The notes under the pieces: model-generated | Database searches by the model: none | The model's input: the letters and a program-made list of their open reading frames with translations, nothing else | What the model was told of the DNA's origin: nothing | Position numbers and translations under genes: made by a program | Assembly (NCBI RefSeq): GCF_000336935.1 | Contig: NZ_AOME01000069.1 | Location: forward strand, 1-64,000 | Length of the DNA stretch: 64,000 nt | Direction: 5' to 3' | Origin: Halococcus salifodinae DSM 8989 | GTDB taxonomy: Archaea > Halobacteriota > Halobacteria > Halobacteriales > Halococcaceae | Part shown: positions 1 to 11,051 of the stretch, one piece after another | Numbering within the stretch: position 1 is the stretch's first letter | How the letters are laid out: the number at the start of each line of letters is the position of its first letter

Positions 1-66
1 CGCGAGTTCCGAGAGATCACCCTGATGTGTGTCGTCTACAACATCAAACGCTCCGTCAAGCAGTGA
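1..66 (+). CDS. IS transposase, C-terminal fragment (cut by window edge)
   Basis: Frame 1 reads REFREITLMCVVYNIKRSVK and then Q and a stop at 64-66. A tail of the form REFRE-(hydrophobic)-xNxKR is typical of the end of DDE transposases of haloarchaeal IS5-type elements. Only 21 residues are visible, so the catalytic triad lies outside the window and the family is inferred from this tail alone. It runs opposite to the interrupted PHP-domain gene on its right. Confidence 0.6.
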   Translation, partial: REFREITLMCVVYNIKRSVKQ

Positions 67-98
67 AATCCACCGCCCTATGGCGATTCAACACAGCC
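1..98 (+). mobile_element. Right end of an insertion sequence
   Basis: The transposase tail ends at 66. About 30 bases later the sequence read inward from the right is GGGCTGTGTTGAATCGCC, which looks like a terminal inverted repeat. The neighbouring reverse-strand reading frame is lost exactly here: its apparent stop (TGA) lies inside this putative terminus. The boundary near 98 is estimated; the left end and target duplication are outside the window. Confidence 0.5.
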
Positions 99-1173
99 CT
101 TTGAACTGTTCGATACTCAGTGGAACCTGCGTGCCATCCAGCCGATGAATAACAGGTTCACAACCGAATTCACGGCGTACCGAATACGTCTGTCCTTTAT
201 TGGTCGAAAGATGTATCTCAACCATCCCGTCTTCACCGAGCGTTGCCTCAACCAGTTCTTCGTATTCATCCTTGATGCGACCAACGCGTGGCGGGATATC
301 CAGCGCGTAACGGATCTGCTCAACGACAGTCGACTTGCCGGTCCCCTTCCCGCCGATGAGGCAGTTTAGCCCCTTGTTTAATTGCAATTCTTTGTTTTCG
401 AAGAATTCTCCCTTACATCTGATCCCAGTAACCGCTGCTTGGTTACTGTGACTCTCGTCAAGCGAAATCCGCGACTCTGGGTCACGCAACGCCATCTGAA
501 GGCCTTCGAACGAGGGTTCTGCCATCTTCATGTACGTGGTTCGAGAGCCGATTTGGTCGGATTGGTGGGCGTCTGAAGATGTGATCAAGGCGAACTCCGA
601 AAATACGTCCCTATCACATGTTTCACGTTTCGTAATCTCCAGTGCCGCCACCTTCTGTTCGTCAAATATATCCTCCTTAATAGGGTTATTCCGATCGAAT
701 TCAAAGTCGGCACCAGCCTTTTTGTCAATATGTGCAAGAATAGGAAGTCCATCGTTGTCTTTTATTCGGTTGCAAATTTCCCAGATCGACTCGCTAGCTT
801 GCGTATTCCCTGCTTCTACCGGGTCAATACCGATATTGTTCAGGACGTAGTTGACCTTGTTAGCGTTTTCCGGTGGAAATATCGCTGTCATGTGGACACG
901 CCGCTTTGCACCCTGAGACGTAGTAATTTCGACGCCGGGGAGGACTTCAAGATCGGTGTCTGTTGCTGCATCTCGAATCTCTTGGTACCAACCCTGGCAA
1001 TCATGGTCGGTTATCGCTATAAGTTCGATATCTTTTGCTATTATTGCCCCAACAAACTCTTCAGGACAGATGTCTTCATCTACATCATAAGAGCCAGGAG
1101 TGTGAACGTGGAGGTCTGTTTTGACGAACGTCGCACCATTCGTAGAACGTGTAATCGGAGAGATTTCAGTCAT
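88..1173 (-). pseudogene. PHP-domain/AAA ATPase protein, truncated by an IS element
   Basis: The first 260 residues form a PHP-type metal-dependent phosphoesterase domain: DLHVHTPGSYD near residue 20, AITDHD near 55, PGVEITT near 80 and SSDAHQSDQIG near 200. An SMC/RecF-like ATPase begins next, with the Walker A motif GGKGTGKST near residue 273. Relatives of this architecture are usually much longer, with Walker B and signature motifs after a coiled coil; here the frame stops after SIEQFKGLC, inside the putative IS terminus. The product is therefore probably non-functional or a bare PHP domain. Base composition is clearly AT-richer than the genes to the right, consistent with an accessory or defence-related origin. 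The start ATG at 1173 is the only good N-terminal methionine before the PHP fold. Confidence 0.75.
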
Positions 1174-1477
1174 TGTTATACTCTGTTAGCTAAGGACGGT
1201 ATGTGTGACAACAACTCGGACGACTAATATTTGTATCTTTTGCGTGTTCTCACATTCACTCCAAAAGATTTTGTCGCCCCTGACTCTGCAGTTCCTGGGT
1301 AGTAGCTACGAAAGCAAGTTATGAGGGTCCACTGGCAACGAGACACCACCAGTACACTAAGCGATCCTCGATCCGAACCACATTGACAACCATAGATGGC
1401 CACTAAGCGCCGAAAACGCCCGCTGTTCCACGTCTCTCCTCGGATAGCGTTTTCACGTTTTCGGCCGTAGACGACGT
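1174..1477. other. Intergenic region between the broken PHP gene and tnaA
   Basis: No credible gene is seen. The left part (about 1190-1400) is AT-richer than the window average, like the accessory block beside it. The final 60 bases, rich in GTTTTC-type runs, should hold the divergent promoters, but no clear TATA element can be fixed. Confidence 0.4.
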
Positions 1478-2815
1478 ATGCGAGCGTACAAAGCGAAGGC
1501 GGTCGAGCGCATCGAACTCCCCGATCGCGAGGCGCGCGAGCGCCACCTCCGTGAGGCGGGCTACAACGCCTTCGAACTCGACGCCGATGCGGTGTTCGTC
1601 GATCTCCTGACAGACAGCGGGACCGGGGCGATGAGCGACGAGCAGTGGGCGGCGCTACACCGCGGCGACGAATCGTACGCCGGCAGCGAGAGTTTCCAGC
1701 ACCTCGAATCCGCGGTCGAAGACGTGATGGGCTTTTCGCGCATCGTCCCTGCCCACCAGGGCCGCGGCGCGGAGAACGTCCTCTATGGCGCGCTGCTTGC
1801 GGAGGGCGATTACGTCCCGAACAACACCCACTTCGACACGACCCGAGCGCACATCGCGAACGCGGGTGGCGAGCCCGTCGACTGCCCGATCGAGAGCGAG
1901 TCGGGGGACGCATTCCAGGGAAACCTCGATGTCGATGCGGTTCGGGAGCTCGCGAGCGAGGTCGGCGCAGAGCGGATCCCCGCCGTCGTCGTCACGATCA
2001 CGAACAATTCGCTGGCCGGACAGCCCGTCAGCATCGAGAACCTCCGTGCGGCGCGCACCGTCGCGAACGACCTCGACGCACGGCTCATCGTCGACGCCTG
2101 CCGGTTCGCCGAGAACGCCTACTTCGTCACGCAGCGTGAGGCCGAGTTCGAGGACGAAAGCGTCGCCGACGTGGCCCGCGAGCAGCTCGCGGTCGCCGAC
2201 GCGATCGTGGTGAGTGGGAAGAAGGACGGCCTCGCCAACGTTGGCGGGTTCGTCGGCGTGCGCGCGGACGACGACGAACTGTACGAACAGGCCCGACAGC
2301 GTGGAATTCTCTACGAGGGCTTTTCGACCTACGGCGGGATGGCGGGCCGCGATCTCGAAGCGATGGCGGTCGGGCTGCGCGAAGCGGTCGAGAAGCCCTA
2401 CGTCGAATCGCGCGTCGAGCAGGTCGCCGAACTCGGTGAGTTGCTTCAGGAGGTCGGCGTGCCGATCCGCACGCCGACCGGCGGTCACGCGGTCTACGTC
2501 GACGCTGGCGCATTCCTGCCTGAAATTCCCCGCGAGGAGTTCCCGGGCCAGGCGCTCGTCTGCGCGCTCTACCGCGAGGGCGGCGTTCGCGGGGTCGAAC
2601 TCGGCGAGCTCGCCTTCCCCGGAACCGAACGAGACCAGCTCGTCCGGCTCTGCCTTCCCCGCCGGACGTACTTCCGGGACCACCTCGAACACGTCGCCGA
2701 GACGTTCGCGGCGGTCGCGGAGCGCCGCGATGAGCTCTCGGGGTACGAGATCGTCGACGAACCCGAAATGAAGGAACTGCGCCACTTCAGCGCCGAACTT
2801 CGACCGATCGAGTGA
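1478..2815 (+). CDS. tnaA: Tryptophanase (tryptophan indole-lyase)
   Basis: This is a PLP-dependent beta-eliminating lyase (aspartate aminotransferase fold) that would split tryptophan into indole, pyruvate and ammonia. The family pattern is followed throughout: LLTDSGTGAMS near residue 43, PAHQGRGAEN near 91 for cofactor phosphate binding, VDACRF near 205 with the aspartate that pairs with the pyridine nitrogen, and SGKKDG at 246-251, whose second lysine should form the Schiff base. The 445-residue length is normal. No tryptophan permease or leader peptide lies beside it, unlike enterobacterial tna operons, so uptake and control must be elsewhere. Tyrosine phenol-lyase is the main alternative, since the two enzymes are homologous. 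Confidence 0.88.
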   Translation: MRAYKAKAVERIELPDREARERHLREAGYNAFELDADAVFVDLLTDSGTGAMSDEQWAALHRGDESYAGSESFQHLESAVEDVMGFSRIVPAHQGRGAENVLYGALLAEGDYVPNNTHFDTTRAHIANAGGEPVDCPIESESGDAFQGNLDVDAVRELASEVGAERIPAVVVTITNNSLAGQPVSIENLRAARTVANDLDARLIVDACRFAENAYFVTQREAEFEDESVADVAREQLAVADAIVVSGKKDGLANVGGFVGVRADDDELYEQARQRGILYEGFSTYGGMAGRDLEAMAVGLREAVEKPYVESRVEQVAELGELLQEVGVPIRTPTGGHAVYVDAGAFLPEIPREEFPGQALVCALYREGGVRGVELGELAFPGTERDQLVRLCLPRRTYFRDHLEHVAETFAAVAERRDELSGYEIVDEPEMKELRHFSAELRPIE

Positions 2816-2848
2816 GAAATACGGTGCGGTGAGTCGTCTACCGGGCGG

Positions 2849-3370
2849 TCAGTCGACGACCTGCTGGCAGTCGCCACAGAGGTGCTGTCGTTTGACGTCG
2901 ACCTCGCGTACCGTCGGCGAGAAGTTCATCACGCATCGGTCGTCGTCGCAGTGTTCGAGGCCGAGCGTGTGGCCGATCTCGTGGACGACCTCTTTGCGGA
3001 CGCGCTCTGAGAAGACATCGTCCTCGGTGCGTTCGGAGCGGCCGCCGTCGGCGGGTGTCTGGAGCCGGTAGGTCGAGACCACGCTGCCGTTGCCCGAGAG
3101 GTAGGCGAGCCCGAACACGTAGTTGCGCCGGCGGTAGAAGAGATCCTGGGTGGTGAGAGCGATGTTCTTCTCGGCCGCGCCGACCCGACCCGCGAGTTCG
3201 ATGAACGCCTCGGCACGGTACTGCCCGCGGCCCTCGTCGTAGGCGTCAGCCGGGAGCGAACGGGCGTCGTGGAGCGTGGCGTCGCAGTCGTAGACCGATC
3301 GGAGCCCGGCCGAGGCTGCCCGCGTGATCGACGCGGGGACGTCGCCGACCGGCACGATGTCGACGTGCAT
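2849..3370 (-). CDS. amzA: Archaemetzincin, zinc metalloprotease
   Basis: A 173-residue cytosolic protein with the archaemetzincin zinc signature: HEIGHTLGLEH at 130-140 followed by C141, C146, M148, C165 and C168. The three histidines and the glutamate form the catalytic zinc site of metzincins, and the four cysteines form the extra structural zinc site peculiar to this family. The methionine after the third histidine fits the met-turn. Length matches the archaeal family. Physiological substrates are unknown for the family. The start at 3370 gives the usual MHVDIVPVGD beginning. It converges on tnaA with a 33-base gap and is divergent from the UPF0146 gene. Confidence 0.92.
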   Translation of the reverse strand: MHVDIVPVGDVPASITRAASAGLRSVYDCDATLHDARSLPADAYDEGRGQYRAEAFIELAGRVGAAEKNIALTTQDLFYRRRNYVFGLAYLSGNGSVVSTYRLQTPADGGRSERTEDDVFSERVRKEVVHEIGHTLGLEHCDDDRCVMNFSPTVREVDVKRQHLCGDCQQVVD

Positions 3371-3409
3371 GCGAAGGGATTAGGACTCCCCAATCATAAA
3401 CACCCCGAC

Positions 3410-3892
3410 GTGAACCCCCTCACTCGCGCCCTCGCCGCGCGCCTCGCGGAGTTCGATCGGCTCGTCGAGGTCGGCGTCGGCACGCGAACCGGACTCGCCG
3501 GTGCGCTCGCCGACACGGGCGCGACCGTGACGGCGACTGATATCCGTTCGTGTTCGGTACCTGACGGCGTCGCGTTCGTCCGCGACGACGTGACTGACCC
3601 CACCCTCGAAACCTACGCCGACGCCGACGCGATCTACGCGCGCAACCTCCCGCCCGAACTCCACCGGCCGGCGCGCGATCTCGCACGAGAGGTCGATGTC
3701 TCGTTTCTGTTCACTACGCTCGGCGGCGAGTTCCCGACCGTGCCGACCGCGACCGAAACCCTCCCCGGCGGCACGCTGTTCCGGGCGACCGAGCGCGGCC
3801 CTGTCGGGAGCAGACGAGGCGAGAACGTACGGGCTCCCGACCGACGGGGCGCACGCGGCGACGCGGGGCGACGACGGGGCGAGCGCGCATGA
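3410..3892 (+). CDS. UPF0146 family protein (methyltransferase-like fold)
   Basis: About 160 residues. The N-terminal part ([20 protein letters not shown], residues about 17-36) resembles a Rossmann-type SAM-binding loop, followed by ATDIRS and a [12 protein letters not shown] stretch, as in UPF0146 proteins; the family has no assigned function. The GTG at 3410 is chosen because it lies just before the family start ([12 protein letters not shown]) and leaves a normal spacer from the divergent archaemetzincin. The last 35 residues after LFRATERGP are arginine/glycine-rich and look less conserved, so a drifted C-terminus is possible. The stop overlaps the next start (ATGA). Confidence 0.75.
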   Translation: MNPLTRALAARLAEFDRLVEVGVGTRTGLAGALADTGATVTATDIRSCSVPDGVAFVRDDVTDPTLETYADADAIYARNLPPELHRPARDLAREVDVSFLFTTLGGEFPTVPTATETLPGGTLFRATERGPVGSRRGENVRAPDRRGARGDAGRRRGERA

Positions 3893-4767
3893 GAGGCGAT
3901 GCGGTCGTGCTCGATGTCGACGGTGTGCTCGTGGACGTCGCTGACTCGTACCGCCGGGCGGTCGTCGAGTCGGTCGCGACGGTGTACGACGAGACCATCG
4001 AGAGGGACGATCTCCAGGCGTTCAAGGACGCCGGCGGGTTCAACGACGACTGGGAACTCACTCACGCGATCGCGCTCCACGTCCTCGCGTCGCGCGAGGG
4101 CCTCGACATGACGATCGACGAGTTCACGGATCATATCGCGGGAACGGGCGGCGGGCTCGACGCCGCCGAGACGGTGGTCGCAGACAGTCTCGCACCCGCC
4201 GAACGCGAGCGCGTGCTCGCGACGTGGGACCGCGACCGACTCCGCGATGTCTTCCAGCAGCACTATCTCGGGCGCGAGCTCTACCGCGAACTCGAAGGCG
4301 GCGAGCCGGAGCCCGAAATCGCCGGTGAAGGATTCATCAACGATGAGCCCACCCTCGTCGATCCGGCGACGATCGACTGGCTGACGACCGATTTTTCGGT
4401 CGGCGTCCTCACCGGCCGTCCGGCCGCCGAGGCCGACATCGCGCTCGACAGGGTGGGGCTCGACGTGCCCGACGACCATCGGTTCACGATGGACGACCCC
4501 GCGCCCGGCAAACCCGATCCGACGGCACTCGTCGCGCTCGCCGAGGAGTTCGACGCCCGGCGGACGGTCTTCGTCGGCGACACGCTCGACGACGTCCGGA
4601 CGGCAACGAACGCGAACGAGACCGACCCCGACCGCGAGTACCTCGGTATCGGTGTACTGACCGGCGGACTCACTGGCGAACGCGGCCGCGAGAAGTTCGA
4701 CCGAGCGGGTGCGGAGGCTGTGGTCGAGACGGTGAACGATCTCGACGGACTGCTGGAACCGACGTAA
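3889..4767 (+). CDS. HAD-superfamily hydrolase (TIGR01548-type)
   Basis: A haloacid dehalogenase-like phosphatase. Motif I is [10 protein letters not shown] near residue 7 with both catalytic aspartates, motif II is VLTGRP near 173, and motif III/IV appears as GKPDPTAL followed by VFVGDTLDD near 224-232. The insertion [13 protein letters not shown] in the cap is typical of the archaeal subfamily annotated as hypothetical phosphatase TIGR01548. Substrate is not known. It overlaps the UPF0146 gene by four bases and is probably co-transcribed with it. 292 residues is the normal size. Confidence 0.85.
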   Translation: MRGDAVVLDVDGVLVDVADSYRRAVVESVATVYDETIERDDLQAFKDAGGFNDDWELTHAIALHVLASREGLDMTIDEFTDHIAGTGGGLDAAETVVADSLAPAERERVLATWDRDRLRDVFQQHYLGRELYRELEGGEPEPEIAGEGFINDEPTLVDPATIDWLTTDFSVGVLTGRPAAEADIALDRVGLDVPDDHRFTMDDPAPGKPDPTALVALAEEFDARRTVFVGDTLDDVRTATNANETDPDREYLGIGVLTGGLTGERGREKFDRAGAEAVVETVNDLDGLLEPT

Positions 4768-4868
4768 TCGGCCATCCCTGCTTGGTGCGAGCCGGGTTTC
4801 TGGCGACGTCGTCCGTTTGCGCGTCACATCGTCGAAACACATATTCACCAATCAAACGGGACAATAGC

Positions 4869-5072
4869 ATGGCGAAGTCGCGCTTTCGACAGTTCCTCGC
4901 GATGTCGCTGGCTGTCGTGGCGCTCGCGTTCTTCCTCGGCGCGGTCCTCGCACCACCCGACCCGTTCACACAGCTCTACTACACGATCCCGGTTTTGGTG
5001 GTCGGCATTCCGTACTCGTACTGGCGTGTCTATCGCGCCGAGGGCGGCGGACGCCCGATCGACCACGGGTGA
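4869..5072 (+). CDS. Small membrane protein, two predicted helices
   Basis: A 67-residue protein with a basic N-terminus (MAKSRFRQF), one hydrophobic helix at about 10-28, a short external segment with PPDPFTQLYY, a second hydrophobic stretch at about 38-52, and a polar tail. Small haloarchaeal inner-membrane proteins of this layout are common and uncharacterised. The ATG at 4869 is preferred over the upstream in-frame ATG because the 29 residues before it are not protein-like. A gap of 101 bases from the HAD gene suggests its own promoter. No function can be assigned. Confidence 0.65.
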   Translation: MAKSRFRQFLAMSLAVVALAFFLGAVLAPPDPFTQLYYTIPVLVVGIPYSYWRVYRAEGGGRPIDHG

Positions 5073-5112
5073 CGCTCGCAACGCTTATTCGCCACACGGA
5101 GAAGGGTACGCC

Positions 5113-5778
5113 ATGCGGATCGCACTCCTCGGCGGCACGGGCGACATCGGCGAAGGGCTCGCACTACGATCGACGCGCGACACCGACCACGAGATCGTCG
5201 TCGGCTCGCGCGATCCCGAGAAGGCCCGCGATCGCGCCGCGGTCTACGAGGACGAACTCGCGGGTCGCGGCATCGACGCGAAGGTAAACGGGTTCGCGAA
5301 CCCGATGGCGGCCGATCGTGCGGACGTCGCGGTCGCGTGCGTTCCGGCCTATCACCTCGCCGACACCGTCGAGGCGGTCGCGGATTCGCTCGACGACACC
5401 ATCCTCGTGAGCCCCGCGGTCGGGATGCAGCGCGACGAGGGCGGGATGCACTACAACCCGCCAGGCGTCGGGAGCGTGACCGCGCTCGCAGCCGACGCCG
5501 CGCCCGAGGATGTCCCAGTCGTGGGCGCGTTCCACGGCCTCGCCGCCGGTCGGCTCGCGGACCTCGATTCGGATCTCGGCTGGGACGTGCCCGTCGTCGG
5601 TGACGACGAGGCCGCGAAAGCCACCGTGACCGCGCTCGTCGACGCCATCGACGGGCTTCGCGGGCTTGACGCCGGCCCGCTCGCGGCTGCCCCCGAGGTC
5701 GAGAGCCTCACACCGCTGCTCATCAACGTCGCAGCCAACAATGAGAGTCTCGCTGACCTCGGCGTGAGGTTCGATTGA
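5113..5778 (+). CDS. npdG: NADPH-dependent F420 reductase
   Basis: This cytosolic oxidoreductase transfers hydride between NADPH and coenzyme F420. The N-terminus MRIALLGGTGDIGEGLALR is the dinucleotide-binding Rossmann loop, and VVGSRDPEKA near residue 33 carries the serine and arginine used for the NADP 2'-phosphate. VSPAVGMQRDEG near 100 and GAFHGLAAGRLADL near 140 are also typical. 221 residues is the family length. The ATG at 5113 places the GGTGDIGEG loop directly at the N-terminus as in homologues. It sits alone and converges with maeB. Confidence 0.9.
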   Translation: MRIALLGGTGDIGEGLALRSTRDTDHEIVVGSRDPEKARDRAAVYEDELAGRGIDAKVNGFANPMAADRADVAVACVPAYHLADTVEAVADSLDDTILVSPAVGMQRDEGGMHYNPPGVGSVTALAADAAPEDVPVVGAFHGLAAGRLADLDSDLGWDVPVVGDDEAAKATVTALVDAIDGLRGLDAGPLAAAPEVESLTPLLINVAANNESLADLGVRFD

Positions 5779-5823
5779 AACGGCTACTGCGCTACTGGGA
5801 TCGATCGCCCGCTCGACGTTCTT

Positions 5824-8082
<2,259 letters not shown>

Positions 8083-8511
8083 GCCGACCCTCTTCGGGGA
8101 CGGGGTAAAAAATCTATCCGAAAGAGATTTTCGACGATCGACGAACTACGTGGCCTGTCGTGGAGTGACGCGTGGGTGCGGTTGCGGTCGGCGGTGCGGG
8201 CCTGGAGGATGAAGGGCGAGGGTGCGACCGTAGGGAGCGCCCGAGGGCTTCGGCGGTGCTGTGCGGAACGGGTGCGGTGCGGAAAGCGCCAGAAATTCTA
8301 CCGCGAGCGCCAAAGGCGCTCGCGGGTATTTTTAGTCCAGGTTTTTACAAGGAGTGGTCCCCGCAGCGAGTCGGCGGAGCCGACGAGCGAGGAGACCGAC
8401 GTGGTTCGAAAGACGCCGGAGGCGTCTTTCGTCATGCCGAGACGGCGGAGCCGTCTCGTAGCACAGTAAAAATGTGGTAGAGATAAGTGCGCTCAGGACG
8501 GAGTTCCGTCG
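8083..8511. other. Intergenic region with hairpin cluster
   Basis: No believable gene. The two overlapping open frames here (to 8469 and 8480) change character along their length and are explained by the strand-symmetric hairpins. The left 25 bases should carry the maeB promoter, and the right end the ctaA promoter. Confidence 0.55.
8301..8458. repeat. Four consecutive perfect triloop hairpins
   Basis: Four inverted repeats each enclose exactly three bases: 8301-8325 (11-bp stem, loop AAA, followed by a T-rich stretch), 8370-8384 (6 bp, loop GGA), 8407-8431 (11 bp, CGAAAGACGCC/GGCGTCTTTCG, loop GGA) and 8438-8458 (9 bp, CGAGACGGC/GCCGTCTCG, loop GGA). The sequence between hairpins 1 and 2 contains GGTTTTTACAAGGAGTGG. 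This could be a structured RNA, a stack of terminators between two genes, or a member of a dispersed palindromic repeat family. Confidence 0.8.
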
Positions 8512-8997
8512 ATGGGACTCCGATTTCGGCACTTGGCTGCCGTCACCACCGGCATGACGTTCGCGCTCATCCTGCTCGGAGTGTACACCGCCGCGGCGGG
8601 CGCGGGACTGTCGTGTGGGGCGCGGTGGCCGCTGTGCAACGGCGCGGTGTTCGGGCTGTTCCCGGCGAACTGGCCGAGCTTCATCGAGTGGTTCCACCGC
8701 CTCGTCGCGATGATCACTGGATTCTTCATCCTCGGGACGACCTACGTGGCGTGGCGGGACGGGAAGAGCCGCCGGACCCGCATCGCGAGCACGGTCGCGC
8801 TCGTCGTGCTGCCGGTGCAGGTCCTGCTCGGCGGGGCCACCGTGACGATCTACACCGCGCTGGTCCAGGTAACTCACCACGCCGCCGCCCTCGTGATCTT
8901 CGCCGCCCTGATCGCCACCACCGTGTGGGCGTACGAAACGCCCGACACCAACCCAACGAGCGCCGGTACCGCCACCGGGATGAGCGCCGACGACTGA
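8512..8997 (+). CDS. ctaA: Heme A synthase, half-size archaeal CtaA/Cox15
   Basis: Converts heme O to heme A for haem-copper oxidases, in the cytoplasmic membrane. The 161-residue protein has four predicted helices, half of the eight in bacterial CtaA. It keeps a cysteine pair in an external loop (GLSCGARWPLCNG near residues 35-47) and histidines for haem ligation at the helix ends: WFHRLVA near 62 and VTHHAAA near 125. Such four-helix CtaA proteins are known in archaea and are thought to act as dimers. The C-terminal 20 residues are polar and low-complexity. No cytochrome oxidase subunits are adjacent. Confidence 0.85.
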   Translation: MGLRFRHLAAVTTGMTFALILLGVYTAAAGAGLSCGARWPLCNGAVFGLFPANWPSFIEWFHRLVAMITGFFILGTTYVAWRDGKSRRTRIASTVALVVLPVQVLLGGATVTIYTALVQVTHHAAALVIFAALIATTVWAYETPDTNPTSAGTATGMSADD

Positions 8998-9172
8998 GGC
9001 GCTCCCCGATCCTGTTTCTCGCCGTTCGGTCGCCCGGCGCTGAACTAACATCCCGTTTTTGTGATCCAGTGTCCAGGGTCGATCGTCGATGCGCGTTTCT
9101 GGAAACGCTCTCGTCCGACTCACGGAGTGACGCCGGCGAAAGGTTGAAACGTTCGTTATCCTCACGCAGGGT

Positions 9173-10180
9173 ATGGATCGTAACGATCTGACGACGCGAC
9201 GCGGGTATCTGAGGGCGACTGGCGCGGGTGTGGCGGCACTATCGCTCGCCGGCTGTGTCGGTGGTGGTGGCGACGGAAACGGCAGCGATGGTGGAAACGA
9301 GAGCGGTGGCGGTGGAGGCGGTACCAACGGTAGTGGCGGCGGGGACGGCGGCAACGGAAGCAGTGACAACGCGAGTGACGGAAACGGCAGCGGAAGTGGA
9401 AACGAGAGCGGTGGCGACGGGAGTGACGGGAACGAGAGCGGTGATTCGGCCGAACAGGAGACCATCGTGATCGGCTCGGACATCCCGTACAAGCCGTTCG
9501 AGTATCGCACGAACGACGACGAACTCGTCGGGTTCGACGTCGGGATCGCCGATGCGGTCTTCGGCGAACAGTTGGGCATGACGCCGAACTTCAAACCCAC
9601 CGCGTTCGACACCATCATCCCGTCGCTCAACAACGGTAACTTCCGGGTCATCATGAGCGCGATGACGATCAACGACGAGCGCGCACAGAAGGTCGACTTC
9701 TCGAACCCGTACTTCACGGCGTATCAGACCATCGTCGTGCTCCAGAACAGCGATATCTCCGCGAAGGAGGATCTGAAAGGCAAGAGCGTCGGCGTCCAGA
9801 AGGGGACGACCGGCGAGGGCGCTGCCGAGGGGTTGAAAGAGGAGTTCGACGGCGACCTCACCATCCAGTCCTACGACCAGATCCCCGGCGCGTTCAGCGC
9901 ACTGAACAACAACCAGGTCGTCGCGGTCATCAACGACAACACCGTCAACGGCCAGTTCGTCGACGAGAACTCGGACATCGCCCGGTTCGTCGAGGGCGAA
10001 GGCGAGGCCGCCGATCAGGGCAAGAACGCCCCGCCGTATCTCACCCTCACCGTCGAGGAGTACGGTATCGCCTTCCGGAAGGACGACGATGACCTCAAAA
10101 AGCGGGTGAACGAGGCGATCGCTACCATCAGGGACGACGGCACCTACGAGGAGATCTACAACGAGTACTTCGACGCCTGA
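9173..10180 (+). CDS. Polar amino-acid ABC transporter substrate-binding lipoprotein
   Basis: Captures amino acids outside the membrane for import. Residues 1-25 are a Tat-type lipoprotein signal (RRGYLRATGAG, then LSLAGC with the lipidated cysteine). Residues 28-98 are a Gly/Asn/Ser-rich flexible linker, common in haloarchaeal lipoproteins. The remainder is a family 3 (SBP_bac_3) binding domain: IGSDIPYKPFEY, VGFDVGIADAV and MSAMTINDERAQKVDFSNPY, the last containing the carboxylate-binding region. It is the first gene of a three-gene importer; the permease starts 40 bases downstream. Confidence 0.92.
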   Translation: MDRNDLTTRRGYLRATGAGVAALSLAGCVGGGGDGNGSDGGNESGGGGGGTNGSGGGDGGNGSSDNASDGNGSGSGNESGGDGSDGNESGDSAEQETIVIGSDIPYKPFEYRTNDDELVGFDVGIADAVFGEQLGMTPNFKPTAFDTIIPSLNNGNFRVIMSAMTINDERAQKVDFSNPYFTAYQTIVVLQNSDISAKEDLKGKSVGVQKGTTGEGAAEGLKEEFDGDLTIQSYDQIPGAFSALNNNQVVAVINDNTVNGQFVDENSDIARFVEGEGEAADQGKNAPPYLTLTVEEYGIAFRKDDDDLKKRVNEAIATIRDDGTYEEIYNEYFDA

Positions 10181-10220
10181 ACCACCAACAGCTATCACTG
10201 CGTCCTGCTAACTATCATCA

Positions 10221-11051
10221 ATGACCGAGTCATATTCGGACGCGACCACGACGGACGATACCGGGAATCGGTTGCTCAACGACAACACGCTGAAGTGGGT
10301 CGGTGTCGCCGTCGCCGGCGTGTTCACCCTCGGTGTCGCGGCGTTTCTCGCGTACATCGTGATCGTGCAGGTCGACTTCGACCTCCTCGTGGAGGTGGTC
10401 CATCCACAGTTCACCGACGCGTTCGTCACGGTGCTTCGCATCGTCGTCATCAGCAGCGTGCTGTCGGTCATCGCCGGCGTCGCCGTCGGTCTCGGGCGTG
10501 TCTCCCAGACGCGGTTCACGCGAGCGATCGCGCGCGGGTATATCGAGTTCTTCCGCGGAACGCCGCTGCTCTTCCAGCTGATGGTCATCTTCCTCGGCGT
10601 GCCGACGTTCTGGCCGCCGGGCGCGTTCCCGATCACGAACTTCGCGGTGCCCGCGGCCATCATCGGGCTGACGCTGAACCACGCGGCGTACATCGGCGAG
10701 GCGATCCGCGGCGGTATCGAGGCCGTGCCGGACGGTCAGATGGAGGCCGCCCGCTCGCTCGGGCTCTCGTACATCCAGTCGATGCGCGAGGTCGTGCTGC
10801 CGCAGGCGTGGCGCAACGCCTTGGCAGCCATCGGTAACGACCAGGTCATCCTCGTGAAGGACACCTCGCTGCTGACCGTGATCGCGGTGCCGGAGCTCAT
10901 CAGCGCGTTCCGGAACGTCAACAGCAACAACTTCGATGCGTGGACCCCGATCGTCATCGTCGCGGTCGCGTATCTCCTGATCACCATCCCGCTCGGCAAG
11001 CTCGTCAGCTATCTCGAAGCGCGCGCCGACCCCGCGAGTGATCGACGATGA
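10221..11051 (+). CDS. Polar amino-acid ABC transporter permease
   Basis: A His/Glu/Gln/Arg/opine-type permease (HisM/GlnP family) with about five helices. The N-terminal 25 residues are polar and cytoplasmic; a first helix spans about 28-50. The family stretch [18 protein letters not shown] lies near residue 110, and the EAA loop that contacts the ATPase is [20 protein letters not shown] near 172-193. 276 residues is slightly longer than bacterial relatives because of the N-terminal extension. Its stop overlaps the ATPase start by four bases (ATGA). Confidence 0.92.
   Translation: MTESYSDATTTDDTGNRLLNDNTLKWVGVAVAGVFTLGVAAFLAYIVIVQVDFDLLVEVVHPQFTDAFVTVLRIVVISSVLSVIAGVAVGLGRVSQTRFTRAIARGYIEFFRGTPLLFQLMVIFLGVPTFWPPGAFPITNFAVPAAIIGLTLNHAAYIGEAIRGGIEAVPDGQMEAARSLGLSYIQSMREVVLPQAWRNALAAIGNDQVILVKDTSLLTVIAVPELISAFRNVNSNNFDAWTPIVIVAVAYLLITIPLGKLVSYLEARADPASDRR

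Noticed and set aside
3840-3892. Possible frameshift at the end of the UPF0146 gene
   Set aside because: The Arg/Gly-rich tail is odd, but the stop overlaps the next start in the standard ATGA way, so no sequence error is required.
8301-8458. Interpretation as a bona fide CsrB-like regulatory RNA
   Set aside because: No CsrA is known in archaea; only the hairpin regularity is reported, without that function.
8172-8480. Two overlapping small open frames (97 and 102 residues)
   Set aside because: They run through the four hairpins; the apparent protein sequence comes from palindromic DNA.
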